Shown piece by piece: positions 51,467-60,082 of a DNA stretch of 64,000 bases. Where the stretch lies: the NCBI RefSeq assembly GCF_002874535.1, contig NZ_CP025025.1, positions 1,535,526-1,599,525 of the forward strand, in the 5' to 3' direction. The position numbers were made by a program, and so were the translations under genes. How positions within the stretch are numbered: the first letter of the stretch is position 1; each line of letters opens with the position of its first letter. The notes beneath the pieces were generated by a model, which ran no database searches, was not told the origin of the DNA, and saw nothing but the letters and a program-made list of their open reading frames with translations. The stretch comes from Mesobacillus jeotgali (lineage in GTDB: Bacteria; Bacillota; Bacilli; Bacillales; Cytobacillaceae).

Positions 51467-51679
51467 GTTATTTTCTCACAAATCATTTTTACAACCCAAT
51501 CTCATCCGCAGCATGTTCCACGCAAGCCAGTAGTCCCCATCTCTATTCTTTTATGGCCTGTAATCGTCTTTCGTTCTACCTTGTCCTTCTGGTTCATAAA
51601 GTAAAATAAGGCCCTTTACGCTTATCTGAAATTCGAAGCAATTTTATGAGGAGCCTTAACAGAAGAGGAGGCACATTAA

Positions 51680-52645
51680 ATGAGAAAGTTCATATTAATT
51701 TCTGTCATGTTGATTGCGGGCTGGACCATGGTGAACAATCCATTCTCTAATACATATGTAACAGGCCTAAAAGCAGGGACAATTGCGGTGACGGGAAATG
51801 AGAATTCATTAATGTCAGAGATCGCAATGAAAGCAAAAGAATATGAAATTGAACCATCGGATGCGAGGAAGGATCCGGTCTGGAAGGTAATCCCTGGTTA
51901 CAACGGTCTTAAAGTAGATGTCAAAAAATCATATAGCAAGATGGAGCAGGAAGGAAAATTCAATCCTGAAAAGCTAGTCTTCAAGCAGGTGCCACCTCAA
52001 GTCCATCTAAGTGACTTGCCGCCAATGGCAATCTATAAAGGACATCCTGAAAAGCCGATGGTAAGCTTTATTATCAATGTAGCATGGGGAAATGAATACT
52101 TGTCAGGAATGCTGGCAACATTGAAGAAGCATAATGTGACCGCAAGTTTTTTTCTTGAAGGCAGATGGGTAAAGAATAATCCAGGTATGGCGAAAATGAT
52201 TGCCGATGCGGGGCATGAAATAGGCAACCACTCATTTACACATCCAAACATGAAACAACTTTCTGCTCCAAAAATCAATGAAGAGATTAGAAGGACAAAT
52301 GAAGTCATTGAGGCAGTAACCGGAGTAAAAACTAAATGGTTTGCTCCCCCTAGCGGATACTACAAGGATGAAGTAGTTGAAATTGCTGCAGCCCATAATT
52401 TAGGGACTGTCATGTGGAGCGTTGATACAATCGACTGGCAAAAGCCATCGCCAGAAAAACTGATTAACAGGGTGATTGGGAAGGTTCATAATGGCGCAAT
52501 GATTTTAATGCATCCAACAGAGTCGACGGCTGCCTCACTCGACCAATTGATCACACAAATAAAAGATAAAGATCTACAAATTGGAACGGTATCAAGTATG
52601 TTGAGTGAAAATCGGATAGTATCGGCAAAAAAAATGAAAGAATAG
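51680..52645 (+). CDS. ylxY: Polysaccharide deacetylase-like protein YlxY
   Basis: The 321-residue protein has an N-terminal membrane anchor or signal peptide (about 1-22) and a NodB-type polysaccharide deacetylase domain from about residue 125. The His motif HEIGNHSFTHPNM is intact, and WSVDTIDWQKP and ILMHPTES are present. The first NodB motif, normally TFDDG with the catalytic and metal-binding Asp, reads INVAWGN here, so normal deacetylase activity is doubtful. From memory, B. subtilis YlxY has the same change. GAGGAGG precedes the ATG. The substrate is unknown. Confidence 0.9.
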   Translation: MRKFILISVMLIAGWTMVNNPFSNTYVTGLKAGTIAVTGNENSLMSEIAMKAKEYEIEPSDARKDPVWKVIPGYNGLKVDVKKSYSKMEQEGKFNPEKLVFKQVPPQVHLSDLPPMAIYKGHPEKPMVSFIINVAWGNEYLSGMLATLKKHNVTASFFLEGRWVKNNPGMAKMIADAGHEIGNHSFTHPNMKQLSAPKINEEIRRTNEVIEAVTGVKTKWFAPPSGYYKDEVVEIAAAHNLGTVMWSVDTIDWQKPSPEKLINRVIGKVHNGAMILMHPTESTAASLDQLITQIKDKDLQIGTVSSMLSENRIVSAKKMKE

Positions 52646-52653
52646 CATTGTAT

Positions 52654-52683
52654 TTGGAAAAAGTAAGTTAAATGGACTATACT
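52654..52683 (+). promoter_or_regulatory. Promoter upstream of mlpA
   Basis: TTGGAA (52654-52659) and TATACT (52678-52683) are 18 bases apart, a fair sigma-A promoter, about 45 bases before the gene. Confidence 0.55.
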
Positions 52684-52729
52684 AAGTAAATGCAGAAGTT
52701 TTAGCAGCAGGTTCCAGAGGAGGAATATA

Positions 52730-53962
52730 ATGATAAAGAAATATACATGCCAAAACGGTGTAAGAATCGTACTAGAACAAATTCCGACTGTCCGTTCTGT
52801 CGCAATCGGAGTATGGATCGGAACGGGCTCCCGTAATGAAAACCCAGAGAATAATGGGATTTCCCATTTCCTTGAGCATATGTTTTTCAAAGGCACCAAA
52901 ACAAGGTCTGCCAGAGAAATCGCAGAGTCCTTTGACAGCATTGGCGGCCAGGTGAATGCATTCACTTCCAAGGAATATACCTGCTATTACGCTAAGGTGT
53001 TAGATAATCACGCACAATATGCACTTGAAGTTTTAGCGGATATGTTCTTTAATTCTACCTTTGATCCAGAGGAGCTTAATAAAGAGAAGAACGTTGTAAA
53101 TGAAGAAATCAAGATGTATGAAGATACACCTGATGATATCGTGCATGATTTGCTTAGTCAGGCTGTATATGGTGACCATCCACTGGGGTATCCAATCCTT
53201 GGTACGGAAGAAACGCTCCAAAGTTTTACAGGAGAAAAATTGGAGCAGTATATGCATGATACTTACAGACCGGAAAACGTGGTCATTTCCATTGCTGGGA
53301 ACGTTCCGGAATCTTTCATTAATAATGCTGAGAAATTCTTTGGCTCATATGAAGCGAGCAAAGAGAAGATGGAGTATGAGAAACCAGCGTTCCACGCAAC
53401 ACAGGCTTCCCGGAAAAAAGAAACTGAACAAGCACATCTGTGCCTTGGGTTTGAGGGTTTGCAAATCGGCCATTCAGACGTTTATAGCCTGATTGTCTTG
53501 AACAATGTACTGGGTGGCAGCATGAGCAGCAGATTGTTCCAGGAGGTACGTGAACAACGCGGCCTTGCTTATTCAGTATTTTCCTATCACTCAGCTTACC
53601 GTGATAGCGGAATGGTCACTATTTATGGCGGGACCGGTGCAAATCAGCTGGGCGTTTTATATGAAACAATCCAGGACACACTCACAAAGCTGCGCGCAGA
53701 GGGAATTACGGAGAAAGAACTCAACAACAGCAAAGAGCAGCTTAAAGGCAGCCTGATGCTAAGCCTTGAGAGCACAAACAGCCGTATGAGCAGAAACGGA
53801 AAAAATGAACTTCTGCTAGGAAGACACCGTTCCCTTGATGAAATCGTCGAACAGATCGACCAGGTGACCAAGGACAGCGTCGACGGCATGGCCAATAAGA
53901 TCTTCACAGACAAATACTCGGTTTCGTTGATCAGTCCAAATGGCCAACTGCCAAACCTATAG
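52730..53962 (+). CDS. mlpA: M16-family zinc peptidase MlpA (YmxG)
   Basis: This 410-residue peptidase has the inverted zinc motif HFLEH at residues 46-50 and the downstream Glu in NVVNEEIKMYEDTPDD. The C-terminal half holds the R/Y pair region VREQRGLAYSVFSYHS. It resembles mitochondrial processing peptidase beta. The B. subtilis homologue is at the same locus; its substrates are poorly known. The ATG follows GAGGAGG. Confidence 0.95.
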   Translation: MIKKYTCQNGVRIVLEQIPTVRSVAIGVWIGTGSRNENPENNGISHFLEHMFFKGTKTRSAREIAESFDSIGGQVNAFTSKEYTCYYAKVLDNHAQYALEVLADMFFNSTFDPEELNKEKNVVNEEIKMYEDTPDDIVHDLLSQAVYGDHPLGYPILGTEETLQSFTGEKLEQYMHDTYRPENVVISIAGNVPESFINNAEKFFGSYEASKEKMEYEKPAFHATQASRKKETEQAHLCLGFEGLQIGHSDVYSLIVLNNVLGGSMSSRLFQEVREQRGLAYSVFSYHSAYRDSGMVTIYGGTGANQLGVLYETIQDTLTKLRAEGITEKELNNSKEQLKGSLMLSLESTNSRMSRNGKNELLLGRHRSLDEIVEQIDQVTKDSVDGMANKIFTDKYSVSLISPNGQLPNL

Positions 53963-53976
53963 AAACGTCTCACCGA

Positions 53977-54006
53977 CAGCAGCTTCCAGGTGAAGCTGCT
54001 GTTTTT
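53977..54006 (+). terminator. Rho-independent terminator after mlpA
   Basis: CAGCAGCTTC (53977-53986) pairs with GAAGCTGCTG (53992-54001) around five bases, followed by five T. Confidence 0.9.
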
Positions 54007-54077
54007 AAACCACTCCATAATAGGCACCGCGGAAAGTAGAATAACAGGCTGATTCTTGACAGCTTTATGATCTTCTC

Positions 54078-54274
54078 CTGAAAAGCTGTCAAGAAAACGA
54101 GGGAATCGTGACAGGTTTGGGGTCTGATACTGAAAAGCTGTCAAGAAAACGAAGGAATCGTGACAGGTCTGGGGTCTTCTCCTGAAAAGCTGTCAAGAAA
54201 ACGAAGGAATCATGACATTCTTGGCCTCTACGCCTGATAAGCTGTCAAGATAACAGCAAATTCTTGTAAACAAT
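54078..54274. repeat. Tandem array of 52-base units in the mlpA-ymxH gap
   Basis: CTGAAAAGCTGTCAAG recurs at 54078, 54130, 54182 and, as CTGATAAGCTGTCAAG, at 54234: exactly 52 bases apart each time. Units 1 and 2 are nearly identical, unit 3 diverges at its end, and unit 4 keeps only its first half. A decayed unit lies before the first (54026-54077). Each complete unit holds an inverted pair, CTGTCA...TGACAG (TGACA in unit 3). No frame looks coding. The rest of the 53963-54360 gap is a terminator and an 8-base inverted repeat near ymxH. Confidence 0.85.
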
Positions 54275-54360
54275 ACCCCTTTTTTCACGGATATGTATTC
54301 TAAAAAACTTCCCGGATTGATACATATAGAATAAGGACAAAGTGACAGGGGGAGGGCATC

Positions 54361-54606
54361 ATGAAATTAAGTGAACTTGGTGGAAAAGAAATCGTCGATG
54401 TTAAGAGGGCAGAAAGATTGGGCGTACTTGGGCAGACAGATTTGGAAATCAATGAGAGGACAGGCCAAATAGAGGCCTTGATCATCCCTTCTTTAAAATG
54501 GTTTGGACTCCGCAAACAATCAGGAGAAGTAAGAGTTCCGTGGAAGCATATCAAAAAAATAGGTTCAGACATGATTATCATTGACATCCCTGATGACGAA
54601 GAGTAA
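54361..54606 (+). CDS. ymxH: YlmC/YmxH family PRC-barrel protein
   Basis: The 81-residue protein is a single PRC-barrel-like domain with MKLSELGGKEIVDVKRAERL and RVPWKHIKKIGSDMIIID. Families of this type are linked to sporulation in Firmicutes, and the position before the dipicolinate synthase genes agrees, but the function is unproven. GGGGGAG precedes the ATG. Two hairpins with T runs follow. Confidence 0.9.
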   Translation: MKLSELGGKEIVDVKRAERLGVLGQTDLEINERTGQIEALIIPSLKWFGLRKQSGEVRVPWKHIKKIGSDMIIIDIPDDEE

Positions 54607-54636
54607 AAGCGGGCCCAAAGCCGGCTTTATTTTTTT
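54606..54636 (+). terminator. Terminator after ymxH
   Basis: AAAGCGGGC (54606-54614) pairs with GCCGGCTTT (54620-54628) with one mismatch, then TA and a run of seven T. It starts within the stop codon of ymxH. Confidence 0.75.
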
Positions 54637-54701
54637 GCCTTTGTATTCAGGTATTATTGATTTGAAAACAACAGAATAATCCTTAGCTTATATTCAATTT
54701 T

Positions 54702-54731
54702 CAGCGCTGGCCAATGGCCGGCGCTTTTCTT
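54702..54731 (+). terminator. Second terminator before dpaA
   Basis: AGCGCTGGCC pairs with GGCCGGCGCT (one G-T pair) around AAT, followed by TTTCTTTT. With the preceding one, it isolates dpaA from upstream transcription. Confidence 0.75.
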
Positions 54732-54836
54732 TTATGGAAAACTCACCTATTCCAAGTCTGATACATATGATGTTGAAGTAGTTCATATTGAATGAAATAT
54801 ATTCCAGGATTAATGGAAAAGAAGGTGATTGTTCTC

Positions 54837-55739
54837 ATGCTGACAGGAATGCAAATCGCGGTTATCGGCGGTGATGCGAGACAGCTGGAGATTATTCGCA
54901 AGCTGACAGAGCTTGATGCAAAGCTTTCTTTAATAGGCTTCGAGCAGTTGGACCATGCTTTTACAGGTGCCTCAAAAGAAAAGATAGATGAAGTTGATTT
55001 TTCCATACAGGATGCTTTGATCCTGCCTGTTCCAGGCACGAGTATGGAGGGCCAGGTCGAGACCATTTTCTCGAATGAAAAAGTAGTTCTTATAAAAGAA
55101 ATGCTTGAAAAGACTCCTGAACATTGCTCAGTTTATTCAGGCATCAGTAATTCATATTTAAACGGGATTACAAATCAAGCAAACAGGAAACTCGTACAGT
55201 TATTCGCTCGGGATGATGTTGCAATATATAACTCGATCCCAACGGTCGAAGGAACGATCATGATGGCAATCCAACATACGGATTTCACCATCCATGGCTC
55301 AAGGGTAGCGGTTCTCGGACTTGGAAGAGTTGGGATGAGTGTCGCGAGAACCTTCCATGCCCTTGGAGCAAAGGTGAAGGTAGGAGCACGGAAAAGCGAA
55401 CACATTGCAAGGATAACTGAAATGGGATTAGAGCCGTTCCTTTTATCCGATATAGGCAAGGCAGTCTCAGATTCCGATATTTGCATCAATACGATTCCTC
55501 ATCAAATCGTTACTGCCTCCGTCATTTCGAGGATGCCTGCTCATACTTTGATCATCGACCTTGCATCCAAACCAGGTGGAACGGATTTTCGCTATGCGGA
55601 AAAACGTGGAATCAAAGCATTGCTTGCGCCTGGATTGCCAGGAATCGTTGCCCCGAAAACAGCGGGACAAATTTTGGCGAATGTTCTTTCTCAGCTGCTT
55701 ATGGAAGACTTTATAAACCGAAAGGAGAAAGAAGGATGA
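54837..55739 (+). CDS. dpaA: Dipicolinate synthase subunit A
   Basis: DpaA (300 residues; SpoVFA) with DpaB oxidises dihydrodipicolinate to dipicolinic acid in the mother cell; this accumulates with calcium in the spore core. It shows MLTGMQIAVIGGDARQLEII, a nucleotide-binding motif VAVLGLGRVGMSVART and the ending GLPGIVAPKTAGQIL. AAGGTGA lies before the ATG at 54837; an upstream in-frame ATG is not supported. A CATATTGAA at 54784 resembles a sigma-K -10, but the -35 spacing is long. The presence of the gene shows that the organism forms spores. Confidence 0.97.
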   Translation: MLTGMQIAVIGGDARQLEIIRKLTELDAKLSLIGFEQLDHAFTGASKEKIDEVDFSIQDALILPVPGTSMEGQVETIFSNEKVVLIKEMLEKTPEHCSVYSGISNSYLNGITNQANRKLVQLFARDDVAIYNSIPTVEGTIMMAIQHTDFTIHGSRVAVLGLGRVGMSVARTFHALGAKVKVGARKSEHIARITEMGLEPFLLSDIGKAVSDSDICINTIPHQIVTASVISRMPAHTLIIDLASKPGGTDFRYAEKRGIKALLAPGLPGIVAPKTAGQILANVLSQLLMEDFINRKEKEG

Positions 55740-56332
55740 GTTTAAAAGGTAAGAAGATTGGTTTTGGATTAACAGGCTCACATTGTACGTACGACGCTGT
55801 TTTTCCGGAAATTGAAAAGTTAGTGAATGCAGGCGCTGAAGTTTTACCTGTTGTCACATTCACTGTTAAAAATACAGAAACACGTTTTGGCAAAGGTGAA
55901 GATTGGGTACAGCGGATTGAAGAGCTAACAGGTAATAAAGTGATTGATTCGATTGTAAAGGCAGAACCTCTAGGTCCGAAAATTCCCCTTGATTGCATGG
56001 TTATTGCACCGCTGACGGGTAACTCCATGAGCAAGTTTGCAAATGCAATGACAGATTCGCCAGTCTTGATGGCTGCGAAAGCAACATTAAGGAACCAAAA
56101 ACCAGTTGTCCTTGGTATTTCCACGAACGATGCATTGGGGCTTAACGGAGTAAACCTCATGAGGCTGATGGCGACAAAGAATATTTACATGATTCCTTTT
56201 GGCCAGGATGATCCTGTGAAAAAGCCAAATTCAATGGTTGCAAGAATGGAGATGCTTTCCGAAACAATCGTTGAAGCAATGAATGGAAAACAGTTACAGC
56301 CTGTATTAGTCGAGCGGTACAAGGATAACTAA
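55736..56332 (+). CDS. dpaB: Dipicolinate synthase subunit B
   Basis: DpaB (198 residues; SpoVFB) is a flavoprotein-type subunit of dipicolinate synthase. It shows KKIGFGLTGSHCTYDAVFPE and MVIAPLTGNSMSKFANAMTD. The ATG overlaps the dpaA stop (ATGA). The open frame extends far upstream inside dpaA, but the family start and GGAGAAAGAAGG-type site favour 55736. Confidence 0.97.
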   Translation: MSLKGKKIGFGLTGSHCTYDAVFPEIEKLVNAGAEVLPVVTFTVKNTETRFGKGEDWVQRIEELTGNKVIDSIVKAEPLGPKIPLDCMVIAPLTGNSMSKFANAMTDSPVLMAAKATLRNQKPVVLGISTNDALGLNGVNLMRLMATKNIYMIPFGQDDPVKKPNSMVARMEMLSETIVEAMNGKQLQPVLVERYKDN

Positions 56333-56344
56333 GAAGAAAATCCA

Positions 56345-56405
56345 GGCTCTTTTTGAAAAAATTTGCTTGCATGTACTCAAATGTACGGCAACTAAGAAAA
56401 GAGCC
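56345..56405 (+). other. Long-range stem after dpaB
   Basis: The 56333-56697 gap has no gene. GGCTCTTTT (56345-56353) can pair with AAAAGAGCC (56397-56405); the enclosed 43 bases include GTAC...GTAC. It may contribute to the end of the dpaAB transcript, on either strand. The middle of the gap (56410-56560) shows nothing I can interpret. Confidence 0.35.
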
Positions 56406-56561
56406 CGGTAGATAATAAGATTTAGGAACAAGGGATTCAGAAAACCAACAATTAATAATGGAACAGTCTTTTTTACCATAAACATCAACACGAATACACC
56501 GTAATTTAATTTGGAAATGCTTTTCTCCGGCAGTGAAGCAAAATGTTTCTTTTCTTAGTGA

Positions 56562-56617
56562 TTGATTATGATAAAATATAGGATAATATACTAGGCGGTT
56601 ATTTCTTATAAACCGCC
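56562..56617 (+). promoter_or_regulatory. Possible promoter and leader hairpin of asd-dapG-dapA
   Basis: TTGATT (56562-56567) with TAATAT (56584-56589) at 16 bases is a weak promoter. At or just after the predicted start, GGCGGTT (56594-56600) pairs with AACCGCC (56611-56617), followed by GTTTTAT, resembling a small terminator. No lysine riboswitch is present. Confidence 0.4.
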
Positions 56618-56697
56618 GTTTTATACTTATGGTTCAAACAACCTCAGCTTAAATGCGGGGTATTAAAACGATAATGGTAGTGGAAGGGGAAACAGCA

Positions 56698-57747
56698 ATG
56701 TCAGAGAGAAAAGGTTACCGTGTAGCAGTAGTTGGAGCAACAGGAGCAGTAGGACAGCAGATGATCCAGACGCTTGAAAGCAGGGACTTCCCTGTATCTG
56801 AGCTATTATTGCTGTCATCATCAAGATCAGCTGGTACAAAGGTTCAATATAAAGGCAAAGAGCTGACAGTACAGGAAGCCAAGCCAGAAAGCTTTGAAGG
56901 TGTAGATATCGCTCTGTTCAGCGCTGGAGGAAGTGTTTCTAAGGAACTGGCACCAGAAGCAGTAAAACGCGGAGCAATCGTGGTAGATAACACTAGTGCA
57001 TTCCGCATGGATGAGAACACGCCACTTGTCGTTCCTGAAGTAAATGAAGAGGATCTGCATTCACACAATGGAATCATCGCTAACCCGAACTGCTCTACGA
57101 TCCAGATGGTCGTAGCATTGGAGCCATTACGGAAAAAGTTCGGCCTGGAAAAGATTATCGTATCCACGTACCAGGCAGTATCTGGTGCAGGTGCTGCTGC
57201 TGTCGAGGAGCTGGAGGAGCAGACTCAGGCAATCCTGAACGGAGAAGAATATGAACCAAAGATCCTTCCGGTCAAGTCAGCGGATAAGCACTACCAGATT
57301 GCATTCAACGCCATTCCACAGATCGATACATTCGTAGATAACGGTTTTACGTATGAAGAAATGAAAATGATCAATGAAACTAAGAAAATCATGCACATGC
57401 CTGAGTTGCAGGTTGCGGCAACATGCGTACGTCTGCCGGTAGGCACAGGTCATTCAGAATCGGTGTATATTGAAATTGGCCAGGACGGTGTTTCCGCAGC
57501 TGATGTAAAAGAACTTTTGTCTGATGCACCAGGAGTTGTCCTGCAGGACGATCCTGATCAGCAGCTGTATCCAATGCCAGCATTCTGCGTTGGCAAAAAT
57601 GACGTATTTGTCGGCAGAATCAGGAAGGATCTTGACAACGAAAAGGGCTTCCATATGTGGGTAGTTTCTGACAACTTGTTAAAAGGTGCTGCATGGAACT
57701 CAGTCCAGATTGCAGAAAGTCTTGTAAAGCTTAGAATAGTAAAATAA
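56698..57747 (+). CDS. asd: Aspartate-semialdehyde dehydrogenase
   Basis: Asd (349 residues) reduces aspartyl phosphate to aspartate semialdehyde, feeding lysine, diaminopimelate, threonine and methionine. The NADP site is [16 protein letters not shown]; the catalytic Cys is in [10 protein letters not shown] His needed for catalysis lies in [23 protein letters not shown] precedes the ATG at 56698; the frame opens 15 codons earlier without family support. Confidence 0.98.
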   Translation: MSERKGYRVAVVGATGAVGQQMIQTLESRDFPVSELLLLSSSRSAGTKVQYKGKELTVQEAKPESFEGVDIALFSAGGSVSKELAPEAVKRGAIVVDNTSAFRMDENTPLVVPEVNEEDLHSHNGIIANPNCSTIQMVVALEPLRKKFGLEKIIVSTYQAVSGAGAAAVEELEEQTQAILNGEEYEPKILPVKSADKHYQIAFNAIPQIDTFVDNGFTYEEMKMINETKKIMHMPELQVAATCVRLPVGTGHSESVYIEIGQDGVSAADVKELLSDAPGVVLQDDPDQQLYPMPAFCVGKNDVFVGRIRKDLDNEKGFHMWVVSDNLLKGAAWNSVQIAESLVKLRIVK

Positions 57748-57788
57748 ACAAATAATTGATTTAATGACAGAAATTCTGAGGTGTTACG

Positions 57789-59033
57789 ATGAAAATAATC
57801 GTTCAAAAATTTGGCGGTACATCTGTCCGAGACGAACAAAGCCGCATCCAAGCGATGAGTCATATTAAGAAGGCGATCGCGGATGGATATAAAGCGGTGG
57901 TAGTCGTTTCTGCGATGGGCAGGAAGGGAGATCCGTATGCTACTGACACTCTACTCAGCCTGATGGGAGGAAGTGACAGCAAGATCAGCAAGAGGGAGCA
58001 TGATCTGCTTCTATCGTGCGGAGAAACGATTTCCAGTGTCGTTTTTACCAATATGCTGCTTGAAAATGGCATTAATGCAACTGCGCTTACAGGTGCCCAG
58101 GCGGGTTTCAGGACAAATAGCGAGCATACGAACGCAAGAATTCTGGATATGAAGTGCGACCGGTTGCTGAGAGAACTGGATCAGGTCGACGTTGTCGTCG
58201 TGGCTGGATTCCAGGGTGCTGCAAAAAATGGGGACGTGACAACAATCGGCAGGGGCGGCAGTGACACATCGGCTGCAGCACTTGGCGCAGCGTTAAACGC
58301 GGAGTGGATTGACATCTTTACCGATGTCGAAGGAATCATGACTGCTGATCCGAGAATTGCTGATAACGCACGGCCACTTTCGGTGGTAACATATACAGAA
58401 GTTTGTAATATGGCTTACCAGGGAGCAAAGGTAATTCACCCTCGTGCCGTTGAGATCGCCATGCAGGCAAAAGTTCCGATCAGAATCAGGTCTACCTACT
58501 CGGATGGCCTGGGCACGCTGGTTACTACTCTTAACCGTGAAAACAAAGGAACGGACATCAAGGAACGGCCAGTAACAGGAATTGCCCATGTTTCAAATGT
58601 AAGCCAAATAAAGGTTTTTGCAAAAAAGGACCAATACAATCTCCAATCCGAAGTTTTTAAGGCGATGGCCAATGAAAACATCAGCGTAGATTTTATCAAT
58701 ATTTCTCCAAATGGAGTTGTCTATACGGTTTTAGACGAAATGACGGACCGGGCAGTAAAAGTATTGGAAGGGTTGGGACACACTCCGCAAATTGAGAGAC
58801 ATTGTGCAAAGGTCTCCGTTGTCGGGGCAGGGATGGCAGGAGTCCCAGGCGTAACCTCAAAGATCGTTACAGCTTTATCTGAAAAAGGCATCCGCATCCT
58901 TCAGTCTGCCGACAGCCATACAACCATTTGGGTATTGGTCAAACAAGAGGATTTAGGAAAGGCAGTAAATGCATTGCATGATGCCTTCCAACTCGAAGAG
59001 GAAACAGCAGATTTCGAGCGTCAAGATATTTAA
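57789..59033 (+). CDS. dapG: Aspartate kinase I (DapG type)
   Basis: DapG (414 residues) phosphorylates aspartate. It shows MKIIVQKFGGTSV, VVAGFQGAAKNGDVTTIGRG and two C-terminal ACT domains. In B. subtilis this isozyme is inhibited by diaminopimelate and lies with asd and dapA. Thus the three genes form a short route to dihydrodipicolinate. GAGGTG precedes the ATG. Confidence 0.97.
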   Translation: MKIIVQKFGGTSVRDEQSRIQAMSHIKKAIADGYKAVVVVSAMGRKGDPYATDTLLSLMGGSDSKISKREHDLLLSCGETISSVVFTNMLLENGINATALTGAQAGFRTNSEHTNARILDMKCDRLLRELDQVDVVVVAGFQGAAKNGDVTTIGRGGSDTSAAALGAALNAEWIDIFTDVEGIMTADPRIADNARPLSVVTYTEVCNMAYQGAKVIHPRAVEIAMQAKVPIRIRSTYSDGLGTLVTTLNRENKGTDIKERPVTGIAHVSNVSQIKVFAKKDQYNLQSEVFKAMANENISVDFINISPNGVVYTVLDEMTDRAVKVLEGLGHTPQIERHCAKVSVVGAGMAGVPGVTSKIVTALSEKGIRILQSADSHTTIWVLVKQEDLGKAVNALHDAFQLEEETADFERQDI

Positions 59034-59042
59034 AAAGATTTT

Positions 59043-59074
59043 GCTTCCAGTCTCTGAAGCTGGAAGCCTTTTAA
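59043..59074 (+). terminator. Hairpin between dapG and dapA
   Basis: GCTTCCAG (59043-59050) pairs with CTGGAAGC (59060-59067) around nine bases, followed by CTTTTAAAAG. The T run is short, so it may only reduce read-through, or protect RNA ends. Confidence 0.45.
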
Positions 59075-59091
59075 AAGAGGAGTGAACAGGA

Positions 59092-59958
59092 ATGGTTCAA
59101 TTCGGAAGAGTATCCACAGCAATGGTGACCCCATTTGACCACAAAGGTCACATTGATTTCAATAAAACGACCCAGCTAGTAAACCATTTGATCGATAACG
59201 GGACTGATTCCCTTGTGGTTGCAGGGACAACAGGTGAATCCCCAACTCTATCTAAAGAAGAGAAAATCGCATTATTCCAGCACGTCGTGAAGGTTGTTGA
59301 CAAGAGGGTTCCTGTCATAGCCGGAACGGGCAGCAACAACACTTATGCTACAATCGAACTGACTAGAAAAGCTGAAGAGATTGGTGTGGACGCGATCATG
59401 ATCGTAGCACCATACTATAATAAGCCAAACCAGGAGGGCCTTTACCAGCATTTTAAGGCAGCTGCTGAAGCTACCTCACTGCCAGTCATGGTGTATAACA
59501 TTCCGGGCAGGTCAGTAGTCAACATTCTGCCAGAAACAGTCATCAGGCTTGCTGAAATCCCGAACATTGTCGCTGTAAAAGAAGCGAGCGGTGACTTGAA
59601 CGCCATGACGCAAATCATCGCAAATACACCGGACGATTTCCTTCTATACAGTGGAGATGACGGATTGACTCTGCCAGTGCTTGCAATCGGCGGTACTGGA
59701 ATTGTATCTGTAGCTTCACATGTAATTGGAAATGAAATGCAAGCTATGGTCGATGCATTCTTCAGCGGACGGAATGCTGATGCAGCAAACCTGCACCAGC
59801 GACTGCTGCCAATCATGCAAGGACTTTTCGCGGCTCCAAGCCCGGCACCAGTTAAAACGGCATTACAACTAAAAGGGCTTGATGTAGGATCTGTACGTTT
59901 GCCAATGGTGCCATTGACTGAACAGGAAAGATCCGCAGTAGCAAAACTATTCAAATAA
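59092..59958 (+). CDS. dapA: 4-hydroxy-tetrahydrodipicolinate synthase
   Basis: DapA (288 residues) condenses pyruvate with aspartate semialdehyde. The Schiff-base Lys lies in VAVKEASGDL, Tyr in MVYNIPGRSVVN, and the N-terminal part has VAGTTGESPTLSKEEK. The product serves diaminopimelate for cell wall and, through DpaAB, dipicolinate for spores. GAGGAG precedes the ATG. A good terminator follows. Confidence 0.98.
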   Translation: MVQFGRVSTAMVTPFDHKGHIDFNKTTQLVNHLIDNGTDSLVVAGTTGESPTLSKEEKIALFQHVVKVVDKRVPVIAGTGSNNTYATIELTRKAEEIGVDAIMIVAPYYNKPNQEGLYQHFKAAAEATSLPVMVYNIPGRSVVNILPETVIRLAEIPNIVAVKEASGDLNAMTQIIANTPDDFLLYSGDDGLTLPVLAIGGTGIVSVASHVIGNEMQAMVDAFFSGRNADAANLHQRLLPIMQGLFAAPSPAPVKTALQLKGLDVGSVRLPMVPLTEQERSAVAKLFK

Positions 59959-59962
59959 ATTT

Positions 59963-59991
59963 AAAGGCCAACCTTTTAGGGTTGGCCTTTT
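59963..59991 (+). terminator. Rho-independent terminator after dapA
   Basis: AAAGGCCAACC (59963-59973) pairs perfectly with GGTTGGCCTTT (59980-59990) around six bases and runs into T. Confidence 0.92.
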
Positions 59992-60082
59992 ATATGTAAA
60001 AAAACAAATTTTGACCTTCAGAAATTCCGGAATGCCATTATGTCTTACTTATTCCGCTTAAGAAATGTGCTCATGCTTGAAC

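Noticed and set aside
54078-54274. CRISPR array
   Set aside because: The period is regular, but the whole 52-base unit is repeated, with no distinct repeats and unique spacers, and no cas genes are nearby.
55481-55735. Upstream extension of dpaB
   Set aside because: The frame is open for 85 codons inside dpaA, but the translation has no family similarity and the start at 55736 fits DpaB.
56333-57788. Lysine riboswitch controlling asd or dapG
   Set aside because: No L-box core is visible in the gap before asd or in the 41 bases before dapG.
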